NCBI RefSeq assembly: GCF_011043735.1
Contig: NZ_JAAKGV010000024.1
Coordinates: forward strand, 1-64,000
Reading direction: 5' to 3'
Source of the DNA: Methylobacterium sp. DB0501
GTDB taxonomy: Bacteria > Pseudomonadota > Alphaproteobacteria > Rhizobiales > Beijerinckiaceae
DNA length: 64,000 nt
The notes under the pieces are model-generated. The model worked only from the letters and a program-made list of their open reading frames with translations, had not been told where the DNA came from and searched no databases. Below, piece after piece: positions 26,315 through 35,086 of this stretch. The translations under genes and the position numbers were made by a program. Every line of letters starts with the position of its first letter. Within the stretch, counting starts at the first letter, position 1.

Positions 26315-27199
26315 TTGGAGCTGCGGCACCTGCGCTACTTCGTGGCGGTGGCGGAATCCCTGAGCTTCACCGCGGCGGCGGAGCGGCTCGGCGTGTCGCA
26401 GCCGCCGCTGAGCCAGCAGGTCCGCGACCTCGAGGCGGAGCTCGGCACGCCGCTCCTCTGGCGCACCAGCCGCAGCGTCGCCCTCACCCCCGCCGGCGCC
26501 GCCTTCCTGCCCCGCGCCCGCGCCATCCTGGCCCAGGTCGAGGAGGCATCCGCCGAGGCGAGGGCGGTCGGGGCCGGACGCACCGGCACCCTCGATCTCG
26601 GGCTCACCGGCTCGATCCTGGCAGGCCCCCTCGGGCGGCTGATCCGGCTCTTCGGCGAGCGCTACCCCGCCGTGCTGGTGCGCCTGCACGAGATGCCGCC
26701 GGGCGAGCAGCCGGCGGCGCTCCACGCCCACCGCACCGATCTCGGCTTCCTGCGCCACCCGCCGGACGATCCCTCGTTGCGCCGCTTGCGCGCCTGGCCC
26801 GAGGCGGTCGGCGTCGCCCTTCCGGCGGGGCACCGCCTGGCGTCCCGCCGCGAGATCGCCTTGAGCGACCTGTCCGGGGAGGCCTTCGTCTCGCTGCGCC
26901 TGCGCGATTCGCGCTTCGCCACCTCGTTGCGCGACGCCTGCCTCGCCGCCGGCTTCGCGCCGCGGCTGGTGCAGCAGGTGGTCGAATCGGCCTCGCTGGT
27001 GAACCTCGTGGCGGCGGGTCTCGGCGTCGCCCTGGTGCCGGAATCGGTCGGCGCCCTGCCGCGGCCCGACATCGCCTACCGCCCCCTCGCCGCGCCGGCC
27101 CCGGCCGCCGACGTCTTCGCCCTCTACCGGGCGCCGGCGAGCGCCGTCACCGAGAACTTCCTCGCGCTGATGCGGGAGCACGCCGGCGCGGCCGCGTAG
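26315..27199 (+). CDS. LysR family transcriptional regulator
   Basis: 294 residues beginning with TTG (LELRHLRYFVAVAE), the only plausible start that keeps the standard LysR opening; GGAG lies 10 bp upstream. The HTH at about 15-45 includes FTAAAERLGVSQPPLSQQVRDLE, and a type-2 periplasmic-binding-like effector domain follows. The divergent arrangement and the palindrome at 26256 suggest it controls the dctA operon and itself. The effector may be the operon's substrate. Confidence 0.88.
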   Translation: MELRHLRYFVAVAESLSFTAAAERLGVSQPPLSQQVRDLEAELGTPLLWRTSRSVALTPAGAAFLPRARAILAQVEEASAEARAVGAGRTGTLDLGLTGSILAGPLGRLIRLFGERYPAVLVRLHEMPPGEQPAALHAHRTDLGFLRHPPDDPSLRRLRAWPEAVGVALPAGHRLASRREIALSDLSGEAFVSLRLRDSRFATSLRDACLAAGFAPRLVQQVVESASLVNLVAAGLGVALVPESVGALPRPDIAYRPLAAPAPAADVFALYRAPASAVTENFLALMREHAGAAA

Positions 27200-27284
27200 G
27201 GTTTCTGAAATCTTCCCCGGGCGATAAGCAGGGGCCCCGCATGCCGCGGGACCGTGATTGCCGAGGGAATCCGAGGATCTGCGC

Positions 27285-28412
27285 ATGACCGAGAAGACCC
27301 GCGTCGCCGTCCTGTACGGCGGCAGATCCGGCGAGCACGAGGTCTCGCTGCGCTCCGCCGCCTCGGTGGTGCGCCACCTCGACCGCACCCGCTTCGAGGT
27401 GATCCCGGTCAGCATCGACAAGGCCGGCCGCTGGCAGCGCCACGACCTGCGCCGGATCGGGCAGACCGGCGACGAGGTCCTGGCGATCCCGCCGGAGAGC
27501 CCCGAGGTGCGCCTGGCGCAAGGGGACGGCGAAGGGTCCGGCGGCCGCGCCGCCGTGGTCGGCCTCGACGGGGCCCGGGAGCGCACCGAGATCGACGTGG
27601 TGTTCCCGGTCCTGCACGGGCCGCTCTGCGAGGACGGAACCCTGCAGGGCCTGCTGGAGCTGACCGGGACCGCCTATGTCGGCTCGGGCGTGATGGCCTC
27701 GGCGGTCGGGATGGACAAGGACGTCACCAAGCGTCTCGCCGGCCTCGCCGGCATCCCGATCGCCCCCTACCGCGCCTTCACCCGGCGGGCCTACGAGCGC
27801 GGCGCGGTCTCCCTCGACGAGATCGCCGCGACCCTGACGCTGCCGGTCTTCGTCAAGCCGTGCAACATGGGCTCGAGCGTCGGCATCCATAAGGTCAAGG
27901 CCTGGGCCGACCTGCCCGCGGCGCTCGCCGACGCCTTCCGATACGACACCAAGGTGCTGGTCGAGCAGGGCATCGACGCCCGCGAGATCGAGGTGGCGGT
28001 GCTCGACGGCGATCCGCCCTTCGTCAGCGTCGCCAGCGAGCTGAACCCGCAGGCTCATCACGACTTCTACTCCTACGCCGCCAAGTACCTCGATCCCGAG
28101 GGCGCCACCGTCGACCTGCCGGCCAATATCGGCCCGGAGCAGATGGAGCGGGTGCGGGAACTGGCGCTGCGGGCCTTCGAGGCGCTCGAATGCAGCGGCC
28201 TTGCCCGCGTCGACTTCTTCCTCGACCGGCAGGGCGGCGACTTCTACCTCAACGAGATCAACACCCTGCCGGGCTTCACCTCGATCAGCATGTACCCGAA
28301 GATGATGGAGGCCTCCGGAGTCTCGTATCCGGAGCTCCTGACGCGGCTGGTCGATCTGGCGCTGGAGCGGCACCGGACGCGGCGCGGGCTGACGCGCGAG
28401 TTCGAGGGGTAG
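27285..28412 (+). CDS. ddl: D-alanine--D-alanine ligase
   Basis: 375-residue ATP-grasp enzyme making the D-Ala-D-Ala dipeptide for peptidoglycan. The N-terminal VLYGGRSGEHEVSLRSA and FPVLHGPLCEDGTLQGLLE bind the first D-Ala. PVFVKPCNMGSSVGI and the C-terminal FYLNEINTLPGFTSISMYPK are the ATP/Mg2+ and substrate loops. It uses D-Ala-D-Ala-type residues rather than a lactate-specific loop as far as can be seen. GAGGATC precedes ATG 27285. It lies outside any dcw cluster, so it may be a second ddl copy. Confidence 0.93.
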   Translation: MTEKTRVAVLYGGRSGEHEVSLRSAASVVRHLDRTRFEVIPVSIDKAGRWQRHDLRRIGQTGDEVLAIPPESPEVRLAQGDGEGSGGRAAVVGLDGARERTEIDVVFPVLHGPLCEDGTLQGLLELTGTAYVGSGVMASAVGMDKDVTKRLAGLAGIPIAPYRAFTRRAYERGAVSLDEIAATLTLPVFVKPCNMGSSVGIHKVKAWADLPAALADAFRYDTKVLVEQGIDAREIEVAVLDGDPPFVSVASELNPQAHHDFYSYAAKYLDPEGATVDLPANIGPEQMERVRELALRAFEALECSGLARVDFFLDRQGGDFYLNEINTLPGFTSISMYPKMMEASGVSYPELLTRLVDLALERHRTRRGLTREFEG

Positions 28413-28627
28413 GGTCTGGTGGGCCGGGGATCGGGTTTTTTAAGTCTCCCGGCCTGCTCGTGCGCGGCCCGCGCGCACCGTGATGCGGGCCGGCGCCCCG
28501 CTCGCGCGCCGGGTCGCGCGACGCCGTTCCAGGTGGCGCCCTGCACGATGCGCGCGATCCCTCCGGACGCGTGGCTCCCTTGTCCCGACCCCTGCTGACG
28601 CAGGGGCCGCCCTCCTCCGCGGAGCGA

Positions 28628-28666
28628 CGGCCGGAGCATGATCCGTGAAGGCCGCAGCCCGCGGAG
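28628..28666. repeat. Short dispersed repeat, copy B
   Basis: Matches 7466-7503 over about 38 bp (cggccggagcatg, then ccgtgaaggccgcagcccgc) with a single-base indel. It sits 16 bp beyond the stop of the AhpD-like gene. Confidence 0.65.
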
Positions 28667-28681
28667 GCGGGGCAGGGCGCG

Positions 28682-29086
28682 CTACACCTGGAACGCCTCG
28701 TCCACCGGCACCTGCATTCCGGTCACCAGGGCGTTGGTCAGGTTCGCCATGCCGATCACCGCCAGCAACTCCCCGTGCTGCGCCTCGGTCATGCCCTTGG
28801 CCCGCGCCGCGGCGGTATGGGAGTGGATGCAGTAGCTGCAGCCGTTGGCGGTCGAGACCGCGATGTAGATCAGCTCCTTGGTCAGCGGGTCGAGGGCGCC
28901 GTCGGCGGCCATGACCTGCTTGAGGTCGGCCCAGGTCCGCTCCAGCACGGCCGGCTGGTTGGCGAGCGCGCGCCAGAAATTGTTGATGAAGTCCGAGCGG
29001 CGGACCGCCCGGATGTCGTCGAACACCGCCTTGACGCGGGGATCGGCTTCCGCCTCCGCGTCGCTCCACAGTCTCACGGTCGCCAT
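28682..29086 (-). CDS. Carboxymuconolactone decarboxylase / AhpD-like protein
   Basis: 134 residues. The redox motif ANGCSYCIHSHTAAARAKG (CxxC with a following His) is that of AhpD-like alkylhydroperoxidase-related proteins, not of the true decarboxylase. All-helical and cytoplasmic; likely a peroxidase or thiol-disulfide partner. It follows the hydantoinase gene by 32 bp in the same direction, so they may be cotranscribed. Start ATG 29086. Confidence 0.85.
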   Translation of the reverse strand: MATVRLWSDAEAEADPRVKAVFDDIRAVRRSDFINNFWRALANQPAVLERTWADLKQVMAADGALDPLTKELIYIAVSTANGCSYCIHSHTAAARAKGMTEAQHGELLAVIGMANLTNALVTGMQVPVDEAFQV

Positions 29087-29118
29087 GCTGGTCCTCCCGG
29101 GGAAGCCGGCATGGTCCG

Positions 29119-30636
29119 TCAGCCGGCGTCCCGCGTCGAGGGCGTCAGCGCCGCCGCGTCGAAGCCGTCCGGCACCCGGCCCGACGGGGTGGCGAGCGCG
29201 TAGGGCCCGCGGGCGAGGAAGCGACCCGAGCCGGGCTCGGCCAGGACCTGCCCGTCGCGCACCGCGATCTCGCCGCGCCGGATGGTCATGGTGGGCGCTC
29301 CCTTGAGGCGCATCCCCTCCCAGGGCGTGTAGTCGATGGCGTGGTGCAGGTCGGCGTTGGTCAGCGTGCGCTCGGCATCGGGGTTCCACAGCACGAGGTC
29401 GGCGTCCGCCCCGGGCGCCAGCGTGCCCTTGCGCCCGGCGAGGCCGAACAGCCGGGCGGCGTTGGTCGAGGTCAGGCGCACGAAGGTCGGCAGGTCGATG
29501 CGCCCGGCCGCGACGCCCTCGGAGAAGAGCACCGGCAGCCGGGTCTCGATGCCCGGCACCCCGTTCGGGATCGCGTTGAAGGCCGGCATCCCGTCCGGCC
29601 GGGCCTTCGCCCCGCCCTGGCCGTAGCCGCTGCTGCCCGGATCGCGCTTGGCGGTGGCGAAGGAGAAGCCGCAATGGTCGGAGGAGACGACGTCGAGCGT
29701 GCCCTCGCGGAGGCGCGACCAGATCCGCTCGGATTCGCCGGGCGCCCGGAGCGCGGGCGAGCACACCACCTTGGCGCCCTCGAAATCGGGCTTCGCCAGG
29801 TCGTCGGTCGAGAGGGTCAGGTATTGCGGGCAGGTCTCGCCCCAGACCTTCACGCCGCGGGCGCGCGCCCGGGCGATCTCCTCGGCCGCCTCGTCGCAGG
29901 AGACGTGGAAGACCTGGATCGGCTGGTCGACGAGTTCGGCGAGCGCGATGGCGCGGTGGGTCGCCTCGCGCTCGACCACCGGCGGACGGGCCCAGGCGTG
30001 CTGGAGCGGATCGGTGAGGCCGGCGTCCAGGAGGGCGCGGATGCGCCAGCCGATGGCGTCGTAGTTCTCGCAATGCACGGTCACGAAGGCGCCGAGGCGC
30101 CGCGCGGTCGCCAGCACCTCGAGGAACTGCCCGTCGGTGAGGCGCAGGGGATCGTAGGTGAGGAAGACCTTGAGGCTGCGGATGCCGCGGGCGACGAGGG
30201 CCGGCACCTCGCGCTCCAGCACGTCGGGCGTCGGATCGGTGATGATCTGGTGGAAGCTGTAATCGGCGCGCGAGGCCCGGGCGCGGGCCTCGTAACCGGT
30301 CGCCGTGGCGGCGATCGGGTGACCCTTCCATTGCGGCACGAAGCAGATGAACGAGGTGGTGCCGCCGGCGAGCGCTGCGGCCGAGCCGCTCGAAAAGCTC
30401 TCCTCCTGCACGCCGCCGCCCTCGGAGGGCTCCTCGATGTGGCAATGCGGGTCGAGGCCGCCCGGCGTGACGACGAGGCCCTTGGCGTCGATCTCGTCCC
30501 GACCGCGCCTGAGATTCCGGCCCAAAGCCGCGATCACCCCGTCGCGCACGCCGAGATCGGCCTCGAACACCTCGGCCGGTCCGGCGAGGGTCGCGCCCCG
30601 CACCACCAGGTCGTAGTCGAAATCGTGGCTCGACAT
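29119..30636 (-). CDS. Dihydropyrimidinase / hydantoinase family amidohydrolase
   Basis: 505 residues, TIM-barrel amidohydrolase. Metal ligands are seen as HxH in GGLDPHCHIEEP, a lysine (SLKVFLTYD, probably carbamylated), His in TVHCENYD, His in FHVSCDE and Asp in VSSDHCGFSF. Opens cyclic ureides or imides such as dihydropyrimidines and hydantoins. ATG 30636 follows GGAGGGCC. The M20 N-carbamoylase-type gene lies 5 kb away, so a hydantoin-to-amino-acid route is conceivable but not linked by operon structure. Confidence 0.88.
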   Translation of the reverse strand: MSSHDFDYDLVVRGATLAGPAEVFEADLGVRDGVIAALGRNLRRGRDEIDAKGLVVTPGGLDPHCHIEEPSEGGGVQEESFSSGSAAALAGGTTSFICFVPQWKGHPIAATATGYEARARASRADYSFHQIITDPTPDVLEREVPALVARGIRSLKVFLTYDPLRLTDGQFLEVLATARRLGAFVTVHCENYDAIGWRIRALLDAGLTDPLQHAWARPPVVEREATHRAIALAELVDQPIQVFHVSCDEAAEEIARARARGVKVWGETCPQYLTLSTDDLAKPDFEGAKVVCSPALRAPGESERIWSRLREGTLDVVSSDHCGFSFATAKRDPGSSGYGQGGAKARPDGMPAFNAIPNGVPGIETRLPVLFSEGVAAGRIDLPTFVRLTSTNAARLFGLAGRKGTLAPGADADLVLWNPDAERTLTNADLHHAIDYTPWEGMRLKGAPTMTIRRGEIAVRDGQVLAEPGSGRFLARGPYALATPSGRVPDGFDAAALTPSTRDAG

Positions 30637-30933
30637 CGTGAAGGCCCTCCCTGTCTGCAGGGGTGGTGAAACCGCTCGAGCGGGCTGTCAATTCCGGCCC
30701 GGCGGCGACCGGTCCGGGTGCCGGTGGCGTGGGCAGCAAGCCCGCAATTCGGGCACGAGCACGCCGCCCCGGCCCGTCCGGGCGGCACCTGACCCAAGGG
30801 CCGGTTTGACAATGTTTCCGGGCCGGCGGACAAGGACGGCACCGCAGAGGTTCCGGCCGTGCCGAGCCGACGGGGATCCCGCCGGCCGTACGCGCACAAG
30901 GCCGCCCGCGGCTCACCTGTGGAGGAACCCTCG

Positions 30934-31917
30934 ATGACGATTCGGTTGGATGCCCCGAACCGGCGCGGCCTCATGCTCGGCGCGGCGGCGGCCGCGGTCA
31001 CGGCCGGGTTGCCGGGCGCGGCGAACGCCAAGGCGCCGATGCTGCGCAGCCAGAGCCCCTACTTCTACCGCTTCACCCTGGGCGACGCCGAGGCCACCAT
31101 GGTCTCCGACGGCACGCTGCCGCTGGGCGACCCCCACGCCAACTTCCTCGGCCTCACCCCGGCCGAGATGGACGCGCAGCTGACCGGCAACTTCCTGCCG
31201 CTCTCCAACGCGGTGCTGGAGCAGAACATCCTGATCCTCAACACCGGCAGCAAGCTGGTGCTGTTCGATACCGGGATGGGCTCGCTCAAGCTGTTCGGGC
31301 CGACCACCGGCAAGCTCCTCACCACGATGCGCCAGGCCGGCATCGACCCGAAGGACATCGACGCCGTGGTGATGAGCCACGCCCATGTCGACCATTGCGG
31401 CGGCTGCGTCGGCGACGACGGCACGCCGCACTTCCCCAACGCCCAGTTCTACATCTCGCAGGCCGATTTCGACTACTGGACCGATCCCGCCAAGGTGCCG
31501 GCCTCGTTCGGCGCCTTCCTCGACACGGCGCGCAAGAACCTGCTGCCGATCCGCGACCGCCTCGTCTTCGTCAAGGACGGGCAGGAATTCCTGCCCGGCA
31601 TCCAGGCCCTGGCGGCGCCGGGCCACAGCATCGGCCATACGATGTTCATGATCACCTCGGGCAAGGACAGCCTCTGCTACCTCGGCGACCTGACGCACCA
31701 TCCGGTGCTGCTGATGGAGAAGCCGCTGACCGAGTTCGCCTACGACACCGACCCGAAGCAATCGGCCCAGACCCGGCTCAAGATGCTGACCATGCTGGCC
31801 AAGAACCGCATCCCGGTCCTGGCCTACCACTTCGCCTGGCCGGGCATCGGCCACGTCGCGGAGAACGGGCAGGGCGGGTTCCGGTATTACCCGCAGGCGA
31901 TGAAGATGGAGCTGTAG
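30934..31917 (+). CDS. Tat-exported metallo-beta-lactamase-fold hydrolase
   Basis: 327 residues. The N-terminus NRRGLMLGAAAAAVTAG ending in AANA is a Tat-type signal peptide (twin arginine at 10-11), so the mature enzyme is periplasmic. The metal motif SHAHVDHCGG (about 148-157) and later His in APGHSIGHT and Asp in LGDLTHHP complete the dinuclear site. The family includes quorum-signal lactonases and various esterases; the substrate is unknown. GGAGGAACCC precedes ATG 30934. Convergent with the RES toxin gene, 9 bp away. Confidence 0.88.
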   Translation: MTIRLDAPNRRGLMLGAAAAAVTAGLPGAANAKAPMLRSQSPYFYRFTLGDAEATMVSDGTLPLGDPHANFLGLTPAEMDAQLTGNFLPLSNAVLEQNILILNTGSKLVLFDTGMGSLKLFGPTTGKLLTTMRQAGIDPKDIDAVVMSHAHVDHCGGCVGDDGTPHFPNAQFYISQADFDYWTDPAKVPASFGAFLDTARKNLLPIRDRLVFVKDGQEFLPGIQALAAPGHSIGHTMFMITSGKDSLCYLGDLTHHPVLLMEKPLTEFAYDTDPKQSAQTRLKMLTMLAKNRIPVLAYHFAWPGIGHVAENGQGGFRYYPQAMKMEL

Positions 31918-31926
31918 GGGCGGCGC

Positions 31927-32661
31927 TCAGCGCTCCCACGCCATCCCGGCGAGGCGCGGGTCGTCGAAGGCCTCGCGGGCGAAGGCGAGCCGCAGGGTCG
32001 GAAACTCCCGGATCGCGCGGATGCCCGCCGATCCGGGATGGATGCGCCAGGTCTGCCGGTCGACGATGCGACGACCCGCGAAGGCCTTGCAGGTCAGGAG
32101 CGCGAGGTTGGCGCCCCGGCCCGGGTCCCGCACCGAGGCGTAGCGGATCGCCGCCACGCCGTCGGCCCGCGCCGCATCGGCGAGCGCCTGGCACGGACCG
32201 TAATCGGTCCGGTGGCCCCAGGTGTCCGCCTGCGCGGCGTAGGGCGGGGCGGTGAGGTCGATCCCCCGGTCGACCGCGTAGCGCGCCGAGAAGGCGGTGT
32301 ACTCGGCCGGGTTCTCGGGCCAGGGCGTTCCGGGCGATTCGGCGAAGAACAGGAGGCGGTAGAACGCCACTTCGGCCACGGCGGTCTCGACGGCTTCCGC
32401 CGCGTAGTACACGCCCTCCGGCTGGTTGGCGCGCCGGAAGCGCGAACCGTACGGATAGGGCCGGTAGCGAAACGGTGCCGACAGGAGGTAGTCGAGGGGG
32501 CGGCACGCCGCCGGCATCGGCGGCTTCGAGGCCTCGATCAGCTCTTCGAGGAGCTGCTGCTCCTCGAGCGTATCCGTCAGCTTCATCGTCGCGACGAGGT
32601 GCTGCGCCTCGACGAGGCGCCAGCAGGTGCCCGCGAGCGACCCGGTCTCAAATGACGGCAC
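31927..32661 (-). CDS. RES-domain toxin
   Basis: 244 residues. The RES fold is seen in CWRLVEAQ, FRYRPYPYGSRFRRANQPEGVYYAAEAVETAVAE and RYASVRDPGRGANLALL, which contain the Arg, Tyr, Glu and Ser residues typical of the family. RES toxins degrade or ADP-ribosylate using NAD+, blocking growth. It starts with GTG at 32661, inside the 3' end of the antitoxin gene (14-nt overlap), so toxin translation is coupled to antitoxin translation. A second Met at residue 26 could also serve. Longer than minimal RES proteins (about 150-180) because of an N-terminal extension. Confidence 0.85.
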   Translation of the reverse strand: MPSFETGSLAGTCWRLVEAQHLVATMKLTDTLEEQQLLEELIEASKPPMPAACRPLDYLLSAPFRYRPYPYGSRFRRANQPEGVYYAAEAVETAVAEVAFYRLLFFAESPGTPWPENPAEYTAFSARYAVDRGIDLTAPPYAAQADTWGHRTDYGPCQALADAARADGVAAIRYASVRDPGRGANLALLTCKAFAGRRIVDRQTWRIHPGSAGIRAIREFPTLRLAFAREAFDDPRLAGMAWER

Positions 32662-33037
32662 GCCGGGCGTCCAGGTAGAGGACGGTGCTCACCAGGCCTT
32701 CGACGGTTCGGATCAGGTCCAGGGGGACGGCGTTGAGGGCCGTATTCTCGGCCCGGAGCCACGCCGTCGCCACGGCCGGATCGCCGCCGGTGACCGCGTC
32801 GAGCGAGCGATAGAGGCGGATCAGCATCACGGCGAGCTCGAACGATTTGCCGTGCCGCTCCAGCATGAAGTCGCCCCGCGTCAGGCGCGAGACCGAGGCT
32901 TCGGACAGGCCGACGATGCCGGCGAGCGCCCGGTTGCTGAGCCCGAGGGCGGCGGCCGCCCGCACCACCGCCTTGCTGACGGTCTGCGCCTCGCGCTGCT
33001 CCCGGTCGGGCTGGGTGACGGACTTGAGCATGGCCAT
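32648..33037 (-). CDS. Xre/MbcA/ParS-type antitoxin
   Basis: 129 residues. An N-terminal helix-turn-helix (ALGLSNRALAGIVGLSEASVSRLTRGD, about 31-57) is followed by the DUF2384-type toxin-binding region, with FELAVMLIRLYRSLDAVTGGD and AWLRAENTALNAVPLDLIRTVEGL. It would neutralise the RES protein and repress its own promoter. AGAGGAC precedes ATG 33037. A small palindrome lies 29 bp upstream. Confidence 0.88.
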   Translation of the reverse strand: MAMLKSVTQPDREQREAQTVSKAVVRAAAALGLSNRALAGIVGLSEASVSRLTRGDFMLERHGKSFELAVMLIRLYRSLDAVTGGDPAVATAWLRAENTALNAVPLDLIRTVEGLVSTVLYLDARRAVI

Positions 33038-33065
33038 GTCCTCTTTCTCAGGAAGATATAGGACA

Positions 33066-33076
33066 TGAAACTTTCA
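33066..33076. promoter_or_regulatory. Palindrome at the antitoxin promoter
   Basis: tgaaactttca, a perfect 11-bp palindrome in a slightly AT-rich patch directly upstream of the antitoxin gene. A candidate autoregulatory operator. Confidence 0.35.
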
Positions 33077-33090
33077 AGGGAAAGGGTAGT

Positions 33091-33744
33091 TCACCCCGCC
33101 TTCGGCCGCGGCCCGTAGGACTTGAACCGCTCCGTCGCCTCCGCCACCTCGGCCTCGCTCAGGATGTACGGCCGGCCGACCTGGAGCGCCACGGCGTATT
33201 GCCGGCACAGGGTCTCGAGCTCGACCGCGAGCCACAGGGCCTTGGCGAGGGTCGGCCCGGTGGCGATCATGCCGTGATTGGCGAGCAGGCAGCAGGTCCG
33301 GTCCTGGAGCGCCTCCAGCGCCCGCTGCGACAGCTCCTCGGTCCCGAACAGGGCGTAGCCGCCGCAGCGCACCGTCGGACCGCCGGCGGCGGCGATCATG
33401 TAGTGGGCGGCCGGGATGTCCTTCCGGCACATCGCGAAGGCGGTGCAATAGGTCGGGTGGGCGTGGACGATCGCCGCCACGTCGGGGCGGGCCCGCAGGA
33501 TGTCGCGGTGGAAGCGCCACTCGGAGGAGGGCGGGAGCGCGTGGTCGGCCCGGCCGTCCATCGTCATCGGCACGATGTCGGCGGGCGTCATCTCCTCGTA
33601 TGGGAGTCCCGAGGGGGTGATGAGCAGGCCGTCGCCGAACCGCGCCGAGACGTTGCCGGACGTGCCCTGGTTCAGGCCCTGATCCGCCATGCTGCGGCAG
33701 GTCGCGACGATCGCCTCGCGCAACTCCGCCTCGGTCTCAGCCAT
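33091..33744 (-). CDS. Class II aldolase/adducin family protein
   Basis: 217 residues. The zinc ligands HAHPTYCTAFAM (HxH) and the third His in LLANHGMIATG, together with NQGTSGNVSAR and SSEWRFHRDIL, match fuculose-phosphate aldolase-type enzymes that cleave sugar phosphates to dihydroxyacetone phosphate or a related ketone plus an aldehyde. Starts at 33744, overlapping the carrier-like gene by 8 nt. It is the last gene of a four-gene coupled operon with two exported oxidoreductases. Confidence 0.85.
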   Translation of the reverse strand: MAETEAELREAIVATCRSMADQGLNQGTSGNVSARFGDGLLITPSGLPYEEMTPADIVPMTMDGRADHALPPSSEWRFHRDILRARPDVAAIVHAHPTYCTAFAMCRKDIPAAHYMIAAAGGPTVRCGGYALFGTEELSQRALEALQDRTCCLLANHGMIATGPTLAKALWLAVELETLCRQYAVALQVGRPYILSEAEVAEATERFKSYGPRPKAG

Positions 33745-35086
33745 TGCCCGCCTCCGCCGGTGCCTCTGCCCGCCCCTTCGCCCTGGCCTCAGCCATAGCG
33801 TCTTGCCGGCGCCCGAGCCAGAGTCCGTCGACGAGCCAGGCGAGGGACAGCGGCACCGCCAGGACCGAGAGGGCGGTGGCGCTCAGGCCGAGCCAGGCCA
33901 CGAGGGTGAAGGACCAGGCGCCGACCTGGTCGCCGAGGCGGTAGACCACCGTGTCGATGAAGGCCTTGGCCTTGTAGCGGTCCTCCCGCGGCAGCACGGT
34001 GAACAGCACCTCGCGTACCGGCCGGGCGATGGCGAAGTTGCCGGCCCGGCGCAGCACGCCGAACACCACCACGCTGGCGACGGTGGGCGCGACCGCGAGC
34101 AGCCCGAAGCCGAGCGCGCTGACGAGCGGCAGGATCGCCAGGGTGAGGCCGACGCCGAGCCGCTTCACAATCCGCCCGGTGAGGAAGAGCTGGATGCCCA
34201 GCGTCAGCACGTTCACCGCGAGGTCAACGGAGGCGAAGAACGCCGTCTGCGAGCCGCGATCCGGGAAGGCGCGCTTCGCGATGCCCGCCTGCTCGAAGTA
34301 CAGGAAGGTCGAGGTGATCGAGAACAGGAGCAGGAACAGGCAGATGCCGAGCAGGTAGGGCGAGCCGAGCACCCGGCTGATGCCGGCGAACGGGCTGCCG
34401 CCGATCGCCTGCGTCGCCGCCCCCGGCTCGCGCGACAAGGCATCGGAGATCCGCGCGAGCCCCCGCATGCTGATGACGGCCACTTCGAGGAGGGCCGCCG
34501 CCGCGAGCAGCAGGAAGGGCGTGGGGACGTCCCGCGCCAGCACGGCGGTGAAGGCCGAGCCGGTGATGGCGCCGAGCGTCGCGCCGGCCGCGATAAAGCC
34601 GAACAGCCGCTTGCCCTGCGCGGTGTCGAACACGTCGACGATCGTCGCCCAGAAGATCGACACCACGAACAGGTTGAAGATCGACAGCCAGACGAAGAAC
34701 GCCCGGCCGATCCACACCGCCTCCTCCGGCCCGCTGCGGTAGAGCACCACGGCGAAGACCAGGATGTTGGCGGCAAAGAAGCGGTAGGTGATCGGGATGA
34801 AGCGGGCCCGCGGCAGCGTGCGCACCAGCCAGCCGAACGGCACGTTGAGCACCAGCATGCCGATGAGCGTGGCGGTGAACAGCCAGGGCAGGTTGTCGAG
34901 CCCGCCGGCCAGCCCCATCTGGTCGCGGATCGGCCGCATCACGTAGTAGGATGAGAGCAGCGCGAAGATGTAGAGCCAGGCCCAGCCCAGCGCCGGCACC
35001 TCCTCCGGCCGCACGTCGGTGAGGCGCCGGAGCCAGGCCGGCACCTTCAGGCCGGCCTGCGCCGCCTGCGCGGCGTCAGGGGTCAT
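33737..35086 (-). CDS. NTP/NDP-exchange (Tlc)/MFS-like membrane transporter
   Basis: 449 residues with about 11-12 hydrophobic segments. The N-terminus has ALLSSYYVMRPIRDQMGLAGG, a motif of the ADP/ATP translocase-like family seen in intracellular bacteria and in free-living alpha- and gammaproteobacteria, where its substrate is not established. Later VLRRAGNFAIARPVREVLFT is also typical. Its ATG 35086 overlaps the upstream stop (ATGA), and its own end overlaps the aldolase start. It lies between genes for NAD(P)-dependent-looking exported enzymes, which makes nucleotide or cofactor movement an attractive but unproven idea. Confidence 0.75.
   Translation of the reverse strand: MTPDAAQAAQAGLKVPAWLRRLTDVRPEEVPALGWAWLYIFALLSSYYVMRPIRDQMGLAGGLDNLPWLFTATLIGMLVLNVPFGWLVRTLPRARFIPITYRFFAANILVFAVVLYRSGPEEAVWIGRAFFVWLSIFNLFVVSIFWATIVDVFDTAQGKRLFGFIAAGATLGAITGSAFTAVLARDVPTPFLLLAAAALLEVAVISMRGLARISDALSREPGAATQAIGGSPFAGISRVLGSPYLLGICLFLLLFSITSTFLYFEQAGIAKRAFPDRGSQTAFFASVDLAVNVLTLGIQLFLTGRIVKRLGVGLTLAILPLVSALGFGLLAVAPTVASVVVFGVLRRAGNFAIARPVREVLFTVLPREDRYKAKAFIDTVVYRLGDQVGAWSFTLVAWLGLSATALSVLAVPLSLAWLVDGLWLGRRQDAMAEARAKGRAEAPAEAGNG

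Noticed and set aside
28413..28440. Rho-independent terminator after ddl
   Set aside because: A run of six T is present at about 28435-28440, but the nearby inverted repeat flanks the T-run instead of preceding it, so the geometry is wrong.
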